The translations under genes were made by a program, and so were the position numbers. The notes under the pieces are model-generated. The model saw only the letters and a list, made by a program, of their open reading frames with translations. It ran no database searches and was not told the DNA's origin. A stretch of 31,035 nt of DNA, taken from positions 1-31,035 of the forward strand of contig JBKECB010000049.1 in the NCBI GenBank assembly GCA_047974165.1, given 5' to 3'. Source of the stretch: Lactovum sp047974165. GTDB lineage: Bacteria > Bacillota > Bacilli > Lactobacillales > Streptococcaceae. Positions 8,659 through 16,864 of the stretch are shown piece after piece; position 1 is the first letter of the stretch, and each line of letters opens with the position of its first letter.

Positions 8659-9041
8659 TTTTAAGAGTTATGCTAAGTAATCTTATTATTAGTTAAATGA
8701 CGATCAATTTAATATGCTCTAAAAGTTATAGTTTGTTTAAAATATCAATGATAATAGATTTTATATTTTCTATCAGCTGAGTCTATATTTGTATTATTCT
8801 TTTACTTTTTTATTGATGGCTTACTTGATACATAATCACTTTTAGTAGAAGTAAATAGGTTAATTAGAGTATATCTAAAGATGTAACTGCTAAGTTCTTT
8901 TGTGTAGGTATTTTTATCTGTGTACTATATTTTGATTAGAATAAAAGAACAATATGATTAGAAATGAAAATAAAATATAAGAAGAAATAAGAGAAAATTA
9001 AAGAATATTAAAATTAGTAAATTAAAAAATAAATAAAATCA
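8659..9041 (+). other. AT-rich non-coding interval between the HU and uvrA genes
   Basis: About 380 bases lie between the HU terminator and the uvrA promoter. No open frame longer than about 27 codons (ATG at 8697) was found on either strand, and no tRNA-like or riboswitch-like fold was noticed. A direct repeat TGATTAGAA occurs at 8933 and 8955, about two helical turns apart, and an 8-bp inverted repeat GTTCTTTT/AAAAGAAC spans 8894-8950. Neither is strong enough to call a site. Decayed coding DNA is possible but not shown. Confidence 0.5.
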
Positions 9042-9050
9042 TGATATAAT
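9042..9050 (+). promoter_or_regulatory. extended -10 of uvrA
   Basis: TG-A-TATAAT (TG 9042-9043, hexamer 9045-9050) has a weak TTAAAA at a 17-bp spacer. The predicted transcript start near 9057 favours the ATG at 9092 as the translational start. No clear SOS operator was recognised around it. Confidence 0.6.
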
Positions 9051-9091
9051 AAATAAAAGAATTTATAGTGAAAAGAAATGTTGGAAGAAGA

Positions 9092-11914
9092 ATGCCTCAA
9101 GAAAATATTGTTGTTAGTGGTGCCCGAGCTCATAATTTAAAAAATATAAATGTTACGATTCCTCGAGATAAGTTTGTGGTTATAACAGGACTTTCTGGTT
9201 CGGGAAAGTCTTCTTTAGCATTTGATACTCTATATGCAGAAGGACAACGTCGTTATGTTGAAAGCTTGTCTGCTTATGCACGACAATTTTTAGGAAATTT
9301 AGAAAAGCCTGATGTTGATAGTATTGATGGACTGTCACCTGCTATTTCTATTGATCAAAAAACAACAAATAAAAATCCACGTTCAACGGTTGGAACGGTA
9401 ACAGAAATTAATGATTATCTACGTCTTCTTTATGCACGTGTTGGTAAACCTTACTGTGTGAATGGTCATGGAGAAATAAGTGCTCAGTCAGTAGAGGAAA
9501 TTGTAAATCAAATTTTGGAACTACCTGAGGGACAACGCTTGCAGATTTTATCTCCGATTGTTCGTGGAAAAAAAGGTCAGCATGAAAAAGTTTTTGAGCA
9601 GGTTAAAAAATTGGGATATGTTCGTGTTCGAGTAGATAAAGAAATCTATGATATTTCTGAAATTCCAAAATTAAATAAAAATAAAAATCATAATATTGAT
9701 ATTGTGGTTGATCGAATTGTTAATAAAGAAGGAATACGAGGACGTTTATTTGATTCAGTAGAAGCAGCACTTCATCAATCGGAAGGTTATGTGATTATTG
9801 ATACAATGGATGAAAAAGAGCTTATTTTTAGTGAATTTTACGCTTGTCCTATTTGTAATTTTACAGTTCCTGAGTTAGAACCACGCCTTTTTTCATTTAA
9901 CGCTCCTTTTGGTTCTTGTTCAGTCTGTGAGGGCTTAGGCCTTAAGATGGAAGTGGATATTGATTTAGTTGTTCCAGATGAGAATAAAAGTTTAGCTGAA
10001 GGAACACTTGCTCCTTGGAATCCAATTTCTAGTAATTATTATCCATTGATGTTAAAGCAAGCAATGGAGCATTTTAAGGTAGATATGAATACTCCCTGGT
10101 TAGATTTATCAGAGAAAGAAAAAAAATTAATACTTTATGGTTCAGAAGAAGAAAAATTTCACTTTCATTATGTGAATGATTTTGGAGGAGTTCGAGATAT
10201 TGATATTCCTTTTGAAGGAGTGATTACAAATATCCAACGTAGATATCGTGAAACGTCAAGTGAATTTACTCGAACAGTAATGAAGACTTATATGACAGAG
10301 CTTCCTTGTCAAGCATGTCAAGCTTATCGTTTGAATGATCAAGCCTTATCTGTACGTGTACAAGATAGCCATATTGGAGAACTATCTGAGTTATCAATTT
10401 CTAATGCTCTTAATTGGTTATCTAGGTTAACTCTATCCGAAAAAGAAGAAATGATTGCAAGGCCAATTATTAAAGAAGTAATTGATCGCTTGAGTTTTTT
10501 AAAGAATGTTGGATTAGATTATCTTACCTTATCACGTGCTTCTGCAACCTTATCAGGAGGAGAAGCTCAGCGTATTCGTTTAGCAACACAAATTGGTTCT
10601 AATTTATCGGGAGTTCTTTATATTCTTGATGAGCCTTCTATTGGCTTACATCAGAGGGATAATGACCGTTTGATTCAGTCATTACAGAAAATGCGTGATT
10701 TAGGAAATACGCTAATTGTTGTTGAACATGATGAGGATACGATGATGGCGGCAGATTTTCTTATCGATGTTGGACCCGGTGCAGGTGATTTAGGTGGAGA
10801 GATTGTTGCAATTGGAAGTCCAAAGGAAGTTTTAAAGAATAAAAAATCTATTACAGGACAGTATCTCTCAGGGAAAAAAGAAATTCCTATTCCTGAAAAA
10901 AGAAGAGAAAATGATCTAGAAAGACAAATAAAAATAACGAAGGCAAGTGAAAATAATCTTAAGAATATAAATGTTTCTTTCCCATTGGGCTTGATGACTG
11001 CTGTAACAGGTGTTTCGGGCTCAGGGAAATCAACACTTGTAAACAGTATTCTTAAAAGAGCTTTGGCTCAAAAAATAAATCGTAATTCACAAAAAGCTGG
11101 TAAGTATAAAAGTATTACGGGATATGAAGGAATTGAACGCTTAATTGATATTGATCAGTCACCGATTGGACGTACTCCACGTTCTAATCCTGCTACTTAT
11201 ACAAGTACTTTTGATGATATTCGTGATGTATTTGCAAATACGAATGAAGCTAAAGTAAGAGGTTATAAAAAAGGTCGTTTTTCATTTAACGTTAAAGGAG
11301 GACGGTGTGAAGCTTGTTCAGGTGATGGAATTTTATGTATAGAGATGAATTTTCTACCAGATGTTTATGTCCCTTGCGAAGTTTGTCATGGCCGACGTTA
11401 TAACTCAGAAACTTTAGAAGTTCATTATAAGGGAAAAAATATCTCTCAAGTTCTTGATATGCGAGTATCAGAAGCTCTTGAATTTTTTGAAAATGTTCCT
11501 AAAATAGCAAGAAAATTACAAACAATTGTCGATGTTGGATTAGGCTATATAATGCTTGGTCAGCCTGCAACAACACTCTCAGGTGGAGAAGCACAGCGTA
11601 TGAAGCTAGCAAGTGAACTTCAAAAAAGAACGACAGGAAAATCACTTTATATTTTAGATGAGCCAACAACAGGATTGCATACAGATGATATTGCAACTTT
11701 AATAAAAGTTTTAAATCGTTTGGTTGATCAAGGGAATACAATTATTATTATTGAACATAATTTAGATGTTATTAAAACAGCAGATTATATCATTGATTTA
11801 GGCCCAGAAGGTGGTGCAGGAGGTGGAACAATTTTAGCTACAGGAACTCCAGAAAAGATTGCGAAAGTAAAAAAATCCTATACAGGTCAATATTTAAAGA
11901 AGAAGTTAAAATAA
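9092..11914 (+). CDS. uvrA: excinuclease ABC subunit A (UvrA)
   Basis: This 940-residue protein is the damage-recognition ATPase of nucleotide excision repair, which loads UvrB on lesions. Both ABC halves are complete: Walker A GLSGSGKSS (33-41) and GVSGSGKST (640-648), two LSGGEAQR signatures, and ILDEPSIGLH and ILDEPTTGLH Walker B/D-loop regions. Zinc modules are at C252-C255 with C276-C279, and C739-C742 with C762-C765. The frame is open 8 codons further upstream to a GTG at 9068, but the ATG at 9092 gives the usual N-terminus (IVVSGARAHNLKNI). It also has a GGAAG purine stretch in front and sits about 35 nt from the predicted transcript start. It is monocistronic, with a terminator right after the stop. 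Confidence 0.97.
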   Translation: MPQENIVVSGARAHNLKNINVTIPRDKFVVITGLSGSGKSSLAFDTLYAEGQRRYVESLSAYARQFLGNLEKPDVDSIDGLSPAISIDQKTTNKNPRSTVGTVTEINDYLRLLYARVGKPYCVNGHGEISAQSVEEIVNQILELPEGQRLQILSPIVRGKKGQHEKVFEQVKKLGYVRVRVDKEIYDISEIPKLNKNKNHNIDIVVDRIVNKEGIRGRLFDSVEAALHQSEGYVIIDTMDEKELIFSEFYACPICNFTVPELEPRLFSFNAPFGSCSVCEGLGLKMEVDIDLVVPDENKSLAEGTLAPWNPISSNYYPLMLKQAMEHFKVDMNTPWLDLSEKEKKLILYGSEEEKFHFHYVNDFGGVRDIDIPFEGVITNIQRRYRETSSEFTRTVMKTYMTELPCQACQAYRLNDQALSVRVQDSHIGELSELSISNALNWLSRLTLSEKEEMIARPIIKEVIDRLSFLKNVGLDYLTLSRASATLSGGEAQRIRLATQIGSNLSGVLYILDEPSIGLHQRDNDRLIQSLQKMRDLGNTLIVVEHDEDTMMAADFLIDVGPGAGDLGGEIVAIGSPKEVLKNKKSITGQYLSGKKEIPIPEKRRENDLERQIKITKASENNLKNINVSFPLGLMTAVTGVSGSGKSTLVNSILKRALAQKINRNSQKAGKYKSITGYEGIERLIDIDQSPIGRTPRSNPATYTSTFDDIRDVFANTNEAKVRGYKKGRFSFNVKGGRCEACSGDGILCIEMNFLPDVYVPCEVCHGRRYNSETLEVHYKGKNISQVLDMRVSEALEFFENVPKIARKLQTIVDVGLGYIMLGQPATTLSGGEAQRMKLASELQKRTTGKSLYILDEPTTGLHTDDIATLIKVLNRLVDQGNTIIIIEHNLDVIKTADYIIDLGPEGGAGGGTILATGTPEKIAKVKKSYTGQYLKKKLK

Positions 11915-11915
11915 A

Positions 11916-11941
11916 AAGTCTGTATTATTACAGATTTTTTT
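11916..11941 (+). terminator. terminator of uvrA
   Basis: The stem TCTGTA/TACAGA, extended by A-T pairs, has a TTAT loop and is followed by a run of seven T. The T run touches the extended -10 of pepP, so terminator and next promoter are packed without a gap. Confidence 0.8.
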
Positions 11942-11949
11942 GATACAAT
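11941..11949 (+). promoter_or_regulatory. extended -10 of pepP, predicting a leaderless transcript
   Basis: TG-A-TACAAT (hexamer 11944-11949) is followed by 6 nt and then the ATG at 11956. A start site 7 nt after the hexamer would be the A of the ATG. No Shine-Dalgarno sequence is present between 11930 and 11955. Confidence 0.65.
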
Positions 11950-11955
11950 ATTTTT

Positions 11956-13005
11956 ATGAGAAAAGAGAAGATTAAAGAGAAGTTAGAAGAAATAAAAGTA
12001 GATGGACTTATCATAACGGATTTGAAAAATATTTATTATTTAACAGATTTTTTGGGAACCTCTGCTCTTATTTTGTTAACTAAAGAAAAAGATTATTTCT
12101 TTACAGATGATCGTTATATTGAAGTAGCAAATAAGCAAGTTAAAGATATGGAAATTATGTCTAGTCGTGACCCTTTTTCTGAGATAAAAAAATTATCCTT
12201 AAATTTAAAAAAAGTAGCCTTTGAAGATAGTCTAGATTTTGCGAGTTATCAAGAGTTAAAAAAATCTCTTAATTGTGAGCTTTATCCTAGTCATCAGTTA
12301 TTTATGGAGATTCGACAGATTAAAGAAGCATTAGAAATTAAGAAGATAAAAAAAGCTTGTCAAATTACAGATCAGGCATTTTTAGCAGTATTAAATTTTA
12401 TTAAAGTAGGAAAGACAGAGTTAGAAGTAGCAAATTTCTTAGATTTTAAGATGAGAGAACTTGGAGCAAGTGGAGTAAGTTTTGAAACAATTGTGGCTTC
12501 GGGAAAGCGAAGTGCACTACCACATGGAGTTGCAAGCCAAAAAGTGATTGAGTTTGCTGACCCTATAACCTTAGATTTTGGCTGCTTTTATCAAAATTAT
12601 GCAAGTGACATGACACGTACAATTTTTGTGGGAGAAGTTTCAGATCAAATGTCTAAAATTTATCATACTGTAAAAGAGGCAAATGAAGTTTTAATTCAAA
12701 AAGTTAAAGCAGGTTTAGCCTATTCAGAAGTTGATAGAATTCCTAGAGAACTTATAGAAAAAGCAGGCTACGGTTCAAATTTTACACATGGGATTGGTCA
12801 TGGTTTTGGCTTAGAGGTGCATGAAATTCCTTACTTTAATCAAAAGATTAAAGATAAGTTTTTAAAAGAGAATATGATTATAACAGATGAACCTGGTATT
12901 TATCTTGAAGGATTTGCTGGAGTTAGAATAGAGGATGATTTATTAGTCCAGAAAAATACCTGTGAACAACTGACCTTATCCCCAAAGGAACTAATTGTTA
13001 TTTGA
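11956..13005 (+). CDS. pepP: Xaa-Pro aminopeptidase P (M24B metallopeptidase)
   Basis: This 349-residue cytoplasmic enzyme removes an N-terminal residue that precedes proline, part of proline-peptide use in lactic acid bacteria. The N-terminal creatinase-like domain covers about 1-125. The pita-bread catalytic domain follows, with the five metal ligands D207, D218, H282, E312 and E326, and the motifs HGVASQK, HGIGHGFGLEVHE and DEPGIY. The choice of PepP over the dipeptidase PepQ rests on resemblance to lactococcal PepP as I remember it and on the efp neighbour. The start has no ribosome site and lies 6 nt after a -10 element. The stop codon overlaps the -35 of the efp promoter. Confidence 0.88.
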   Translation: MRKEKIKEKLEEIKVDGLIITDLKNIYYLTDFLGTSALILLTKEKDYFFTDDRYIEVANKQVKDMEIMSSRDPFSEIKKLSLNLKKVAFEDSLDFASYQELKKSLNCELYPSHQLFMEIRQIKEALEIKKIKKACQITDQAFLAVLNFIKVGKTELEVANFLDFKMRELGASGVSFETIVASGKRSALPHGVASQKVIEFADPITLDFGCFYQNYASDMTRTIFVGEVSDQMSKIYHTVKEANEVLIQKVKAGLAYSEVDRIPRELIEKAGYGSNFTHGIGHGFGLEVHEIPYFNQKIKDKFLKENMIITDEPGIYLEGFAGVRIEDDLLVQKNTCEQLTLSPKELIVI

Positions 13006-13030
13006 TATTTAGCTATAAGTATGCTAAAAT
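13002..13030 (+). promoter_or_regulatory. promoter of efp
   Basis: TTGATA (13002-13007), a 17-bp spacer and TG-C-TAAAAT (hexamer 13025-13030) form one of the best promoters in the window. The -35 overlaps the pepP stop codon. It would drive efp and probably the two genes behind it. Confidence 0.75.
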
Positions 13031-13070
13031 GAAGTGTTAGAATGAAAATAAAGATTTGGAGAAAAATTAA

Positions 13071-13628
13071 ATGGTAGCAGCAAATGAATTAAAAGCAGGT
13101 ATGACCTTTCTTAATGGAGATAAACTTTTAAGAGTTGTAGAAGCGAGTCATCATAAACCAGGCAAGGGAAATACAATCATGCGTATGAAATTACGCGATG
13201 TTCGCTCAGGTTCAACTTTTGATGATACTTACCGTCCAGATGATAAGTACGAACAAGCTGTGATTGAAACAGTTGCTGTTCAGTATCTTTATCAAATGGA
13301 AGGGACTGCTTTCTTTATGAATAATGAAAATTATGAACAGTATGAAATTCCTGTAGAGCAAGTAAAATCAGAATTACTTTATGTTCTTGAAAATACAGAT
13401 GTTAAGATTCAATTTTTTGGAACAGAGGTAATAGGTATTCAATTACCAACCTCTGTGGTATTGACTGTAACTGAAACACAACCTTCTATTAAAGGAGCAA
13501 CAGTGACAGGGTCAGGTAAGCCAGCAACTATGGAAACAGGTTTGGTTGTAAATGTTCCAGATTTTGTTGATGTAGGTACAAAGCTTGAAATTAATACGCA
13601 AACTGGTGAATACTTAAAACGTGCATAA
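13071..13628 (+). CDS. efp: translation elongation factor P
   Basis: This 185-residue protein has the full EF-P length: KOW-like N-terminal domain, then two OB folds ending in GTKLEINTQTGEYLKRA. EF-P binds stalled ribosomes and promotes peptide bond formation at polyproline. The tip loop reads HHKPGKGNT with K32 at the position that carries the modification in B. subtilis; no modifying enzyme is visible in the window. A GGAG ribosome site lies before the ATG. In B. subtilis the order is efp-accB-accC-yqhY-nusB; here the two acc genes are absent and efp is followed directly by the yqhY-like gene. Confidence 0.97.
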   Translation: MVAANELKAGMTFLNGDKLLRVVEASHHKPGKGNTIMRMKLRDVRSGSTFDDTYRPDDKYEQAVIETVAVQYLYQMEGTAFFMNNENYEQYEIPVEQVKSELLYVLENTDVKIQFFGTEVIGIQLPTSVVLTVTETQPSIKGATVTGSGKPATMETGLVVNVPDFVDVGTKLEINTQTGEYLKRA

Positions 13629-13668
13629 ATTATAAAGAATGAGATTTTAGAAACATAAGGAGAAAATC

Positions 13669-14064
13669 ATGACAGAAATAACTGAAAATCTTGGTGAAAT
13701 TGTTATAGCACCTGAAGTTTTAGAAACAATCATAGGTGTAACAGTATCAAAAATTGAAGGTGTTTATTCATTAAGAAATAAGCGTACAATTGAAACACTT
13801 GGTAAGAAATCACAAGGTAAAGGCGTTTATATCAAATCAGATGATAGTTTTGTCTCTGTTGATTTATACCTTTATGTAACGTCAAATTCACGAATTCCAG
13901 AAGTTGCACAAAATATCCAAAGAGAAGTAAAAGAAAGAGTTTTAGGTTTGACTGAAATTAAGATTGATGAAGTAAATGTTCATATTATAGGTATTATATC
14001 AGAACAGGCTAAAAGTTCAGATTTTGAAGATCTTTTTAAGGAAGGATTCTTTGATGGCAACTAA
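13669..14064 (+). CDS. Asp23/Gls24 family envelope stress protein (YqhY-like)
   Basis: This 131-residue protein belongs to the Asp23 (DUF322) family. Visible family features are GEIVIAPEVLETIIGVTVSKIEGVYSL at the start, the GKGVYIKSDD turn, a VDLYLYVTSNSRIPEVAQNIQREVKERV core and IDEVNVHIIGI near the end. Its place just before nusB and close to efp matches yqhY of B. subtilis, which is linked to fatty-acid synthesis control, rather than the abundant Asp23 proper. There is no signal peptide or membrane segment. An AAGGAG ribosome site precedes the start, and the 3' end overlaps nusB by 11 nt, so translation is likely coupled. Confidence 0.88.
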   Translation: MTEITENLGEIVIAPEVLETIIGVTVSKIEGVYSLRNKRTIETLGKKSQGKGVYIKSDDSFVSVDLYLYVTSNSRIPEVAQNIQREVKERVLGLTEIKIDEVNVHIIGIISEQAKSSDFEDLFKEGFFDGN

Positions 14065-14470
14065 ACTTAGCCAACATGATATAAGAAAAATAGCAGTACA
14101 ATATCTTTATTCTCTAGAGTTGAGACCAGATCAGGCAGAGGATTATTTATTAACTTTTATTTTAGAAGTTGAAGATCGTGAGCTTTCTGAAGAAAATATT
14201 ATTTATTTTGAAGAATTAATTTCGGCTGTTAAAGAAAATAAAGGAAATATTGATGTAGAGATTTCAAAGTTCTTAAATAAAAATTGGACAATTCAAAGAT
14301 TAACTGTTATTGATCGTATTATTTTAAGATTAGCGGTAGAAGAGATTTTGAATTCTGAAATTCCAGTAGTTATTATAATAGATGAAGCTCTTAATTTGGC
14401 TAAAGATTTTAGTGATCCAGCAGCTTCAAAGTTAATTAACGGAATATTAACAAATTTTGTGGAAAAATAA
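14054..14470 (+). CDS. nusB: transcription antitermination factor NusB
   Basis: This 138-residue, all-helical RNA-binding protein acts with NusE (S10) in rRNA antitermination. Typical signatures are the start (LSQHDIRKIAVQYLYSLE), the middle NWTIQRLTVIDRIILRLAVEEIL, and VVIIIDEALNLAKDFSDPAASKLINGIL, which carries the NusB hallmark (ExxxLAKxF). The frame continues upstream to an ATG at 14024, but the ATG at 14054 gives the family N-terminus and has an AAGGA ribosome site at 14042-14046. It overlaps the preceding gene by 11 nt and is the last gene of its unit. Confidence 0.96.
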   Translation: MATKLSQHDIRKIAVQYLYSLELRPDQAEDYLLTFILEVEDRELSEENIIYFEELISAVKENKGNIDVEISKFLNKNWTIQRLTVIDRIILRLAVEEILNSEIPVVIIIDEALNLAKDFSDPAASKLINGILTNFVEK

Positions 14471-14476
14471 AATAAT

Positions 14477-14508
14477 AAACTACTCATTTTAAGTAAGGAG
14501 TAGTTTTT
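14477..14508 (+). terminator. terminator of the efp-nusB unit
   Basis: A 9-bp stem (AAACTACTC with GAGTAGTTT) has a 12-nt loop and a following T run. It lies just after the nusB stop. Confidence 0.75.
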
Positions 14509-14552
14509 ATTATGATAAATAAAAATAAAAATTTTAGAAAGAAATAGAAGTT

Positions 14553-14581
14553 AAAAAAAGAATGAAAAGTTCATTCTTTTT
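14553..14581 (-). terminator. terminator of recU-pbp1A, possibly bidirectional
   Basis: A 12-bp perfect stem (AAAAAGAATGAA with TTCATTCTTTTT) with a 3-nt loop lies 3 bp beyond the pbp1A stop. It has A and T runs on its two sides, so it could also back up the nusB terminator. Confidence 0.85.
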
Positions 14582-14584
14582 ATA

Positions 14585-16864
14585 TTAATTTCCTGTAACT
14601 GGCTCTGAGGAACTTTCAGGAATAGAAGGATCAGTTGTAACATCAGAACTTGAAGCTGGTGGTTCGACTGAAGATGAAGAAGAGGAAGCTTCAGATGAAG
14701 ATTTAGAAGAACTTGATGAACTTGAAGATTTAGAATTCGAAGATTTAGAGGAAGAAATAATATAACTATTGGGATTTTCTCCATTTACATAAAGTTCTTG
14801 TCCAGCCCGAAAGATTCCGGTTGGCATTTTCCAATCACTACTTGTATAATCTGGATAGAGATATTTCATCATTTCAGTATAAACATTAGCTGGAACTAGT
14901 AAGCCATCAGCATAGACTGGAGTCATACGATTAGTATATCCTGTCCAAGTAGCCATTGCATAATCAGAAGTGTAACCAACAAAAGTTGAGTCTGGAGCAA
15001 TGGTAGTCCGCTGATAATAGCCGACGCTATCCATTACTTTTTGCATTTCCTCATCAGTGTAGTTTGAAGTTCCTGTCTTACCTGCTTGAAAAACAGAAGG
15101 ACCTAACTGATTAGGAGGGAAGGATGAACCATTTGTACCAGAAGTAATGACTCCTTTTAACATGTCGGTCATCATATAAGCAGTGCTTTCCTTCATTGCT
15201 TGAACAGCTTTTGAATTTGTTTCAACTGTTGTATTATCAGAGTAAACAATTTTTGTAACATAGTAGGGACTATAATATTTTCCACCATTAGCAAAGGCAG
15301 CAAAGGCAGCAGCCATTTTTTCAGAACTTACTCCCCATTGATTGCCTAATTCGCTTGTATTACTAGAAAAGGCATTTGAGTAAACTATTGAAGGGTATTC
15401 TATTCCTAATTTTTTTAGAAATGCTGAAGACTCATCAAGCCCAACTGAAGCTAGAGCTTTTGTTGCCGTGATATTACGGGATTGCCAGAGAGCAGTTCGC
15501 ATGGTGATTGTTCCCATATAGTTTAAGTCCCAATTATAAACAGGGTCAGAAGTTCCAGGAAAATTATAAGGAGTATCTTCAAAGCGATGAGCAGTACTTT
15601 TGAAAGTTCCATTATCAAGACCAGGAGCATAATCTGTGATAGGTTTCATTGTTGATCCCCAGTCACGATCGGTATTAACTGCAGGATTAGTTCCTAATAC
15701 AGAGTCAGTCGGTTGATTTCGACCTCCAAGTTGAGCAATAACTGCTCCAGTTTTAACATCAATGATTGTAGTTGCAACTTGTTGCTCTTTATCTATATAA
15801 TTAATATAATCTTCACCGTTAACAACTTCAAAAAGATGCTTTTGTGCGTCATTATCTAGTGTTGTATAAATCTGCATTGAAGTTGTATTTGGATCTTTTC
15901 CAGTTTCTTTAGTAACTTGTAAAAGAACTTGAGTGAGGTAATTATTCAGATAATGAGGAATTGTGCTTGAGGTGGGTAAAGCTTTAAGACCATCATCGAT
16001 AGGAGTCTCAAGAGCAGCATCAAGTTCACTTTTGCTAATCTTTTCATATTTGTACATTTGCTGTAGCACCATATCGCGACGAACTTTTGCATTTTCAGGA
16101 TAAATATAAGGGTCGTAAGAAGATGGAGCCTGTGGCATACCTGCAAGTAAAGCGATTTGTGGAAGGCTTAAGTCTTTTAGACTTTTTTGATAGTAATTTT
16201 CAGCAGCAGTCTGCATGCCGTAGTAACCATTTGCCATGTAAACTTTATTGATGTAAAGTGTCAGAATTTCCTCTTTAGAAAGAGTTTTTTCTAATTCAAT
16301 TGCCATCCAAGCTTCTTGAGCTTTTCGTTCTAAATTTTGATCTTCAACTCCTGTAGAAAAGAAAGAGAGTTTGATTAACTCTTGAGTAAGAGTCGATCCT
16401 CCTTGTAAGTTTCCACCTTTTAAGATATTTAAAGCAGAGCCTACAATACGAATGGGATCAACACCTTTATGGTTAAAGAAACGTCGATCTTCGATAGAGG
16501 TGATTGCATCAACTAAAAGCATTGGAATCTGATCTGTTGTTACTAAAACACGCTGTTCTGTTCCTAATTGAGCAATAACTTTCCCTTTATTATCCATGAT
16601 TGTTGTATTGGGTTGTGACTGAAGTTTTCCAAGCTCAAGTTCTGGAGATTTTGAAATATAAGAAAAGAAGAAAAAAGCTCCAAAAGCAAAAGCACTGATA
16701 CCTATTGTGAGAATAGGAATTGTAATCCATTTTAAAACTTTTCTAATATGTCGCCAATTTAAATGTTTTTTAGTTTTAGGAGTATCGTCATTATTATTTT
16801 TATTAACTTTTTTATTTTTTAATGATGGAAAAGAAACGGAATGTTTGTCAACGATTAGAATCAC
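14585..16864 (-). CDS. pbp1A: class A penicillin-binding protein 1A (transglycosylase and transpeptidase)
   Basis: This 759-residue bifunctional enzyme builds peptidoglycan at the outer membrane face. It has a cytoplasmic N-terminus of about 44 residues, one membrane anchor (near 45-70), a GT51 transglycosylase domain with catalytic E125 in EDRRFFNHKGVD and GGSTLTQELIK, and a transpeptidase domain with S404-TM-K407 (nucleophile), S462-R-N464 and K596-T-G598. The last 55 residues are a low-complexity Ser-rich tail, likely a flexible wall-spanning extension. The start is a GTG at 16864 inside the end of recU; no ATG in frame precedes the membrane anchor, and only a weak AGGCGG ribosome site is present. 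The recU-pbp1A pair matches recU-ponA of B. subtilis, and the 17-nt overlap suggests coupling. Confidence 0.95.
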   Translation of the reverse strand: MILIVDKHSVSFPSLKNKKVNKNNNDDTPKTKKHLNWRHIRKVLKWITIPILTIGISAFAFGAFFFFSYISKSPELELGKLQSQPNTTIMDNKGKVIAQLGTEQRVLVTTDQIPMLLVDAITSIEDRRFFNHKGVDPIRIVGSALNILKGGNLQGGSTLTQELIKLSFFSTGVEDQNLERKAQEAWMAIELEKTLSKEEILTLYINKVYMANGYYGMQTAAENYYQKSLKDLSLPQIALLAGMPQAPSSYDPYIYPENAKVRRDMVLQQMYKYEKISKSELDAALETPIDDGLKALPTSSTIPHYLNNYLTQVLLQVTKETGKDPNTTSMQIYTTLDNDAQKHLFEVVNGEDYINYIDKEQQVATTIIDVKTGAVIAQLGGRNQPTDSVLGTNPAVNTDRDWGSTMKPITDYAPGLDNGTFKSTAHRFEDTPYNFPGTSDPVYNWDLNYMGTITMRTALWQSRNITATKALASVGLDESSAFLKKLGIEYPSIVYSNAFSSNTSELGNQWGVSSEKMAAAFAAFANGGKYYSPYYVTKIVYSDNTTVETNSKAVQAMKESTAYMMTDMLKGVITSGTNGSSFPPNQLGPSVFQAGKTGTSNYTDEEMQKVMDSVGYYQRTTIAPDSTFVGYTSDYAMATWTGYTNRMTPVYADGLLVPANVYTEMMKYLYPDYTSSDWKMPTGIFRAGQELYVNGENPNSYIISSSKSSNSKSSSSSSSSKSSSEASSSSSSVEPPASSSDVTTDPSIPESSSEPVTGN

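Noticed and set aside
8697..8780. A 27-codon frame (MTINLICSKS...) as a small gene or a decayed membrane protein.
   Set aside because: No ribosome site, no promoter, no similarity recognised; random open frames of this size are expected in such AT-rich DNA.
8770..8790. TATCAGCTGAGTC as an SOS-type operator upstream of uvrA.
   Set aside because: It is about 270 bp from the uvrA -10 and is only a short CAGCTG palindrome; I cannot match it to a known lactococcal SOS motif.
9068..9091. GTG at 9068 as start of uvrA.
   Set aside because: It would lie only about 11 nt after the predicted transcript start without a ribosome site; the ATG at 9092 gives the usual UvrA N-terminus.
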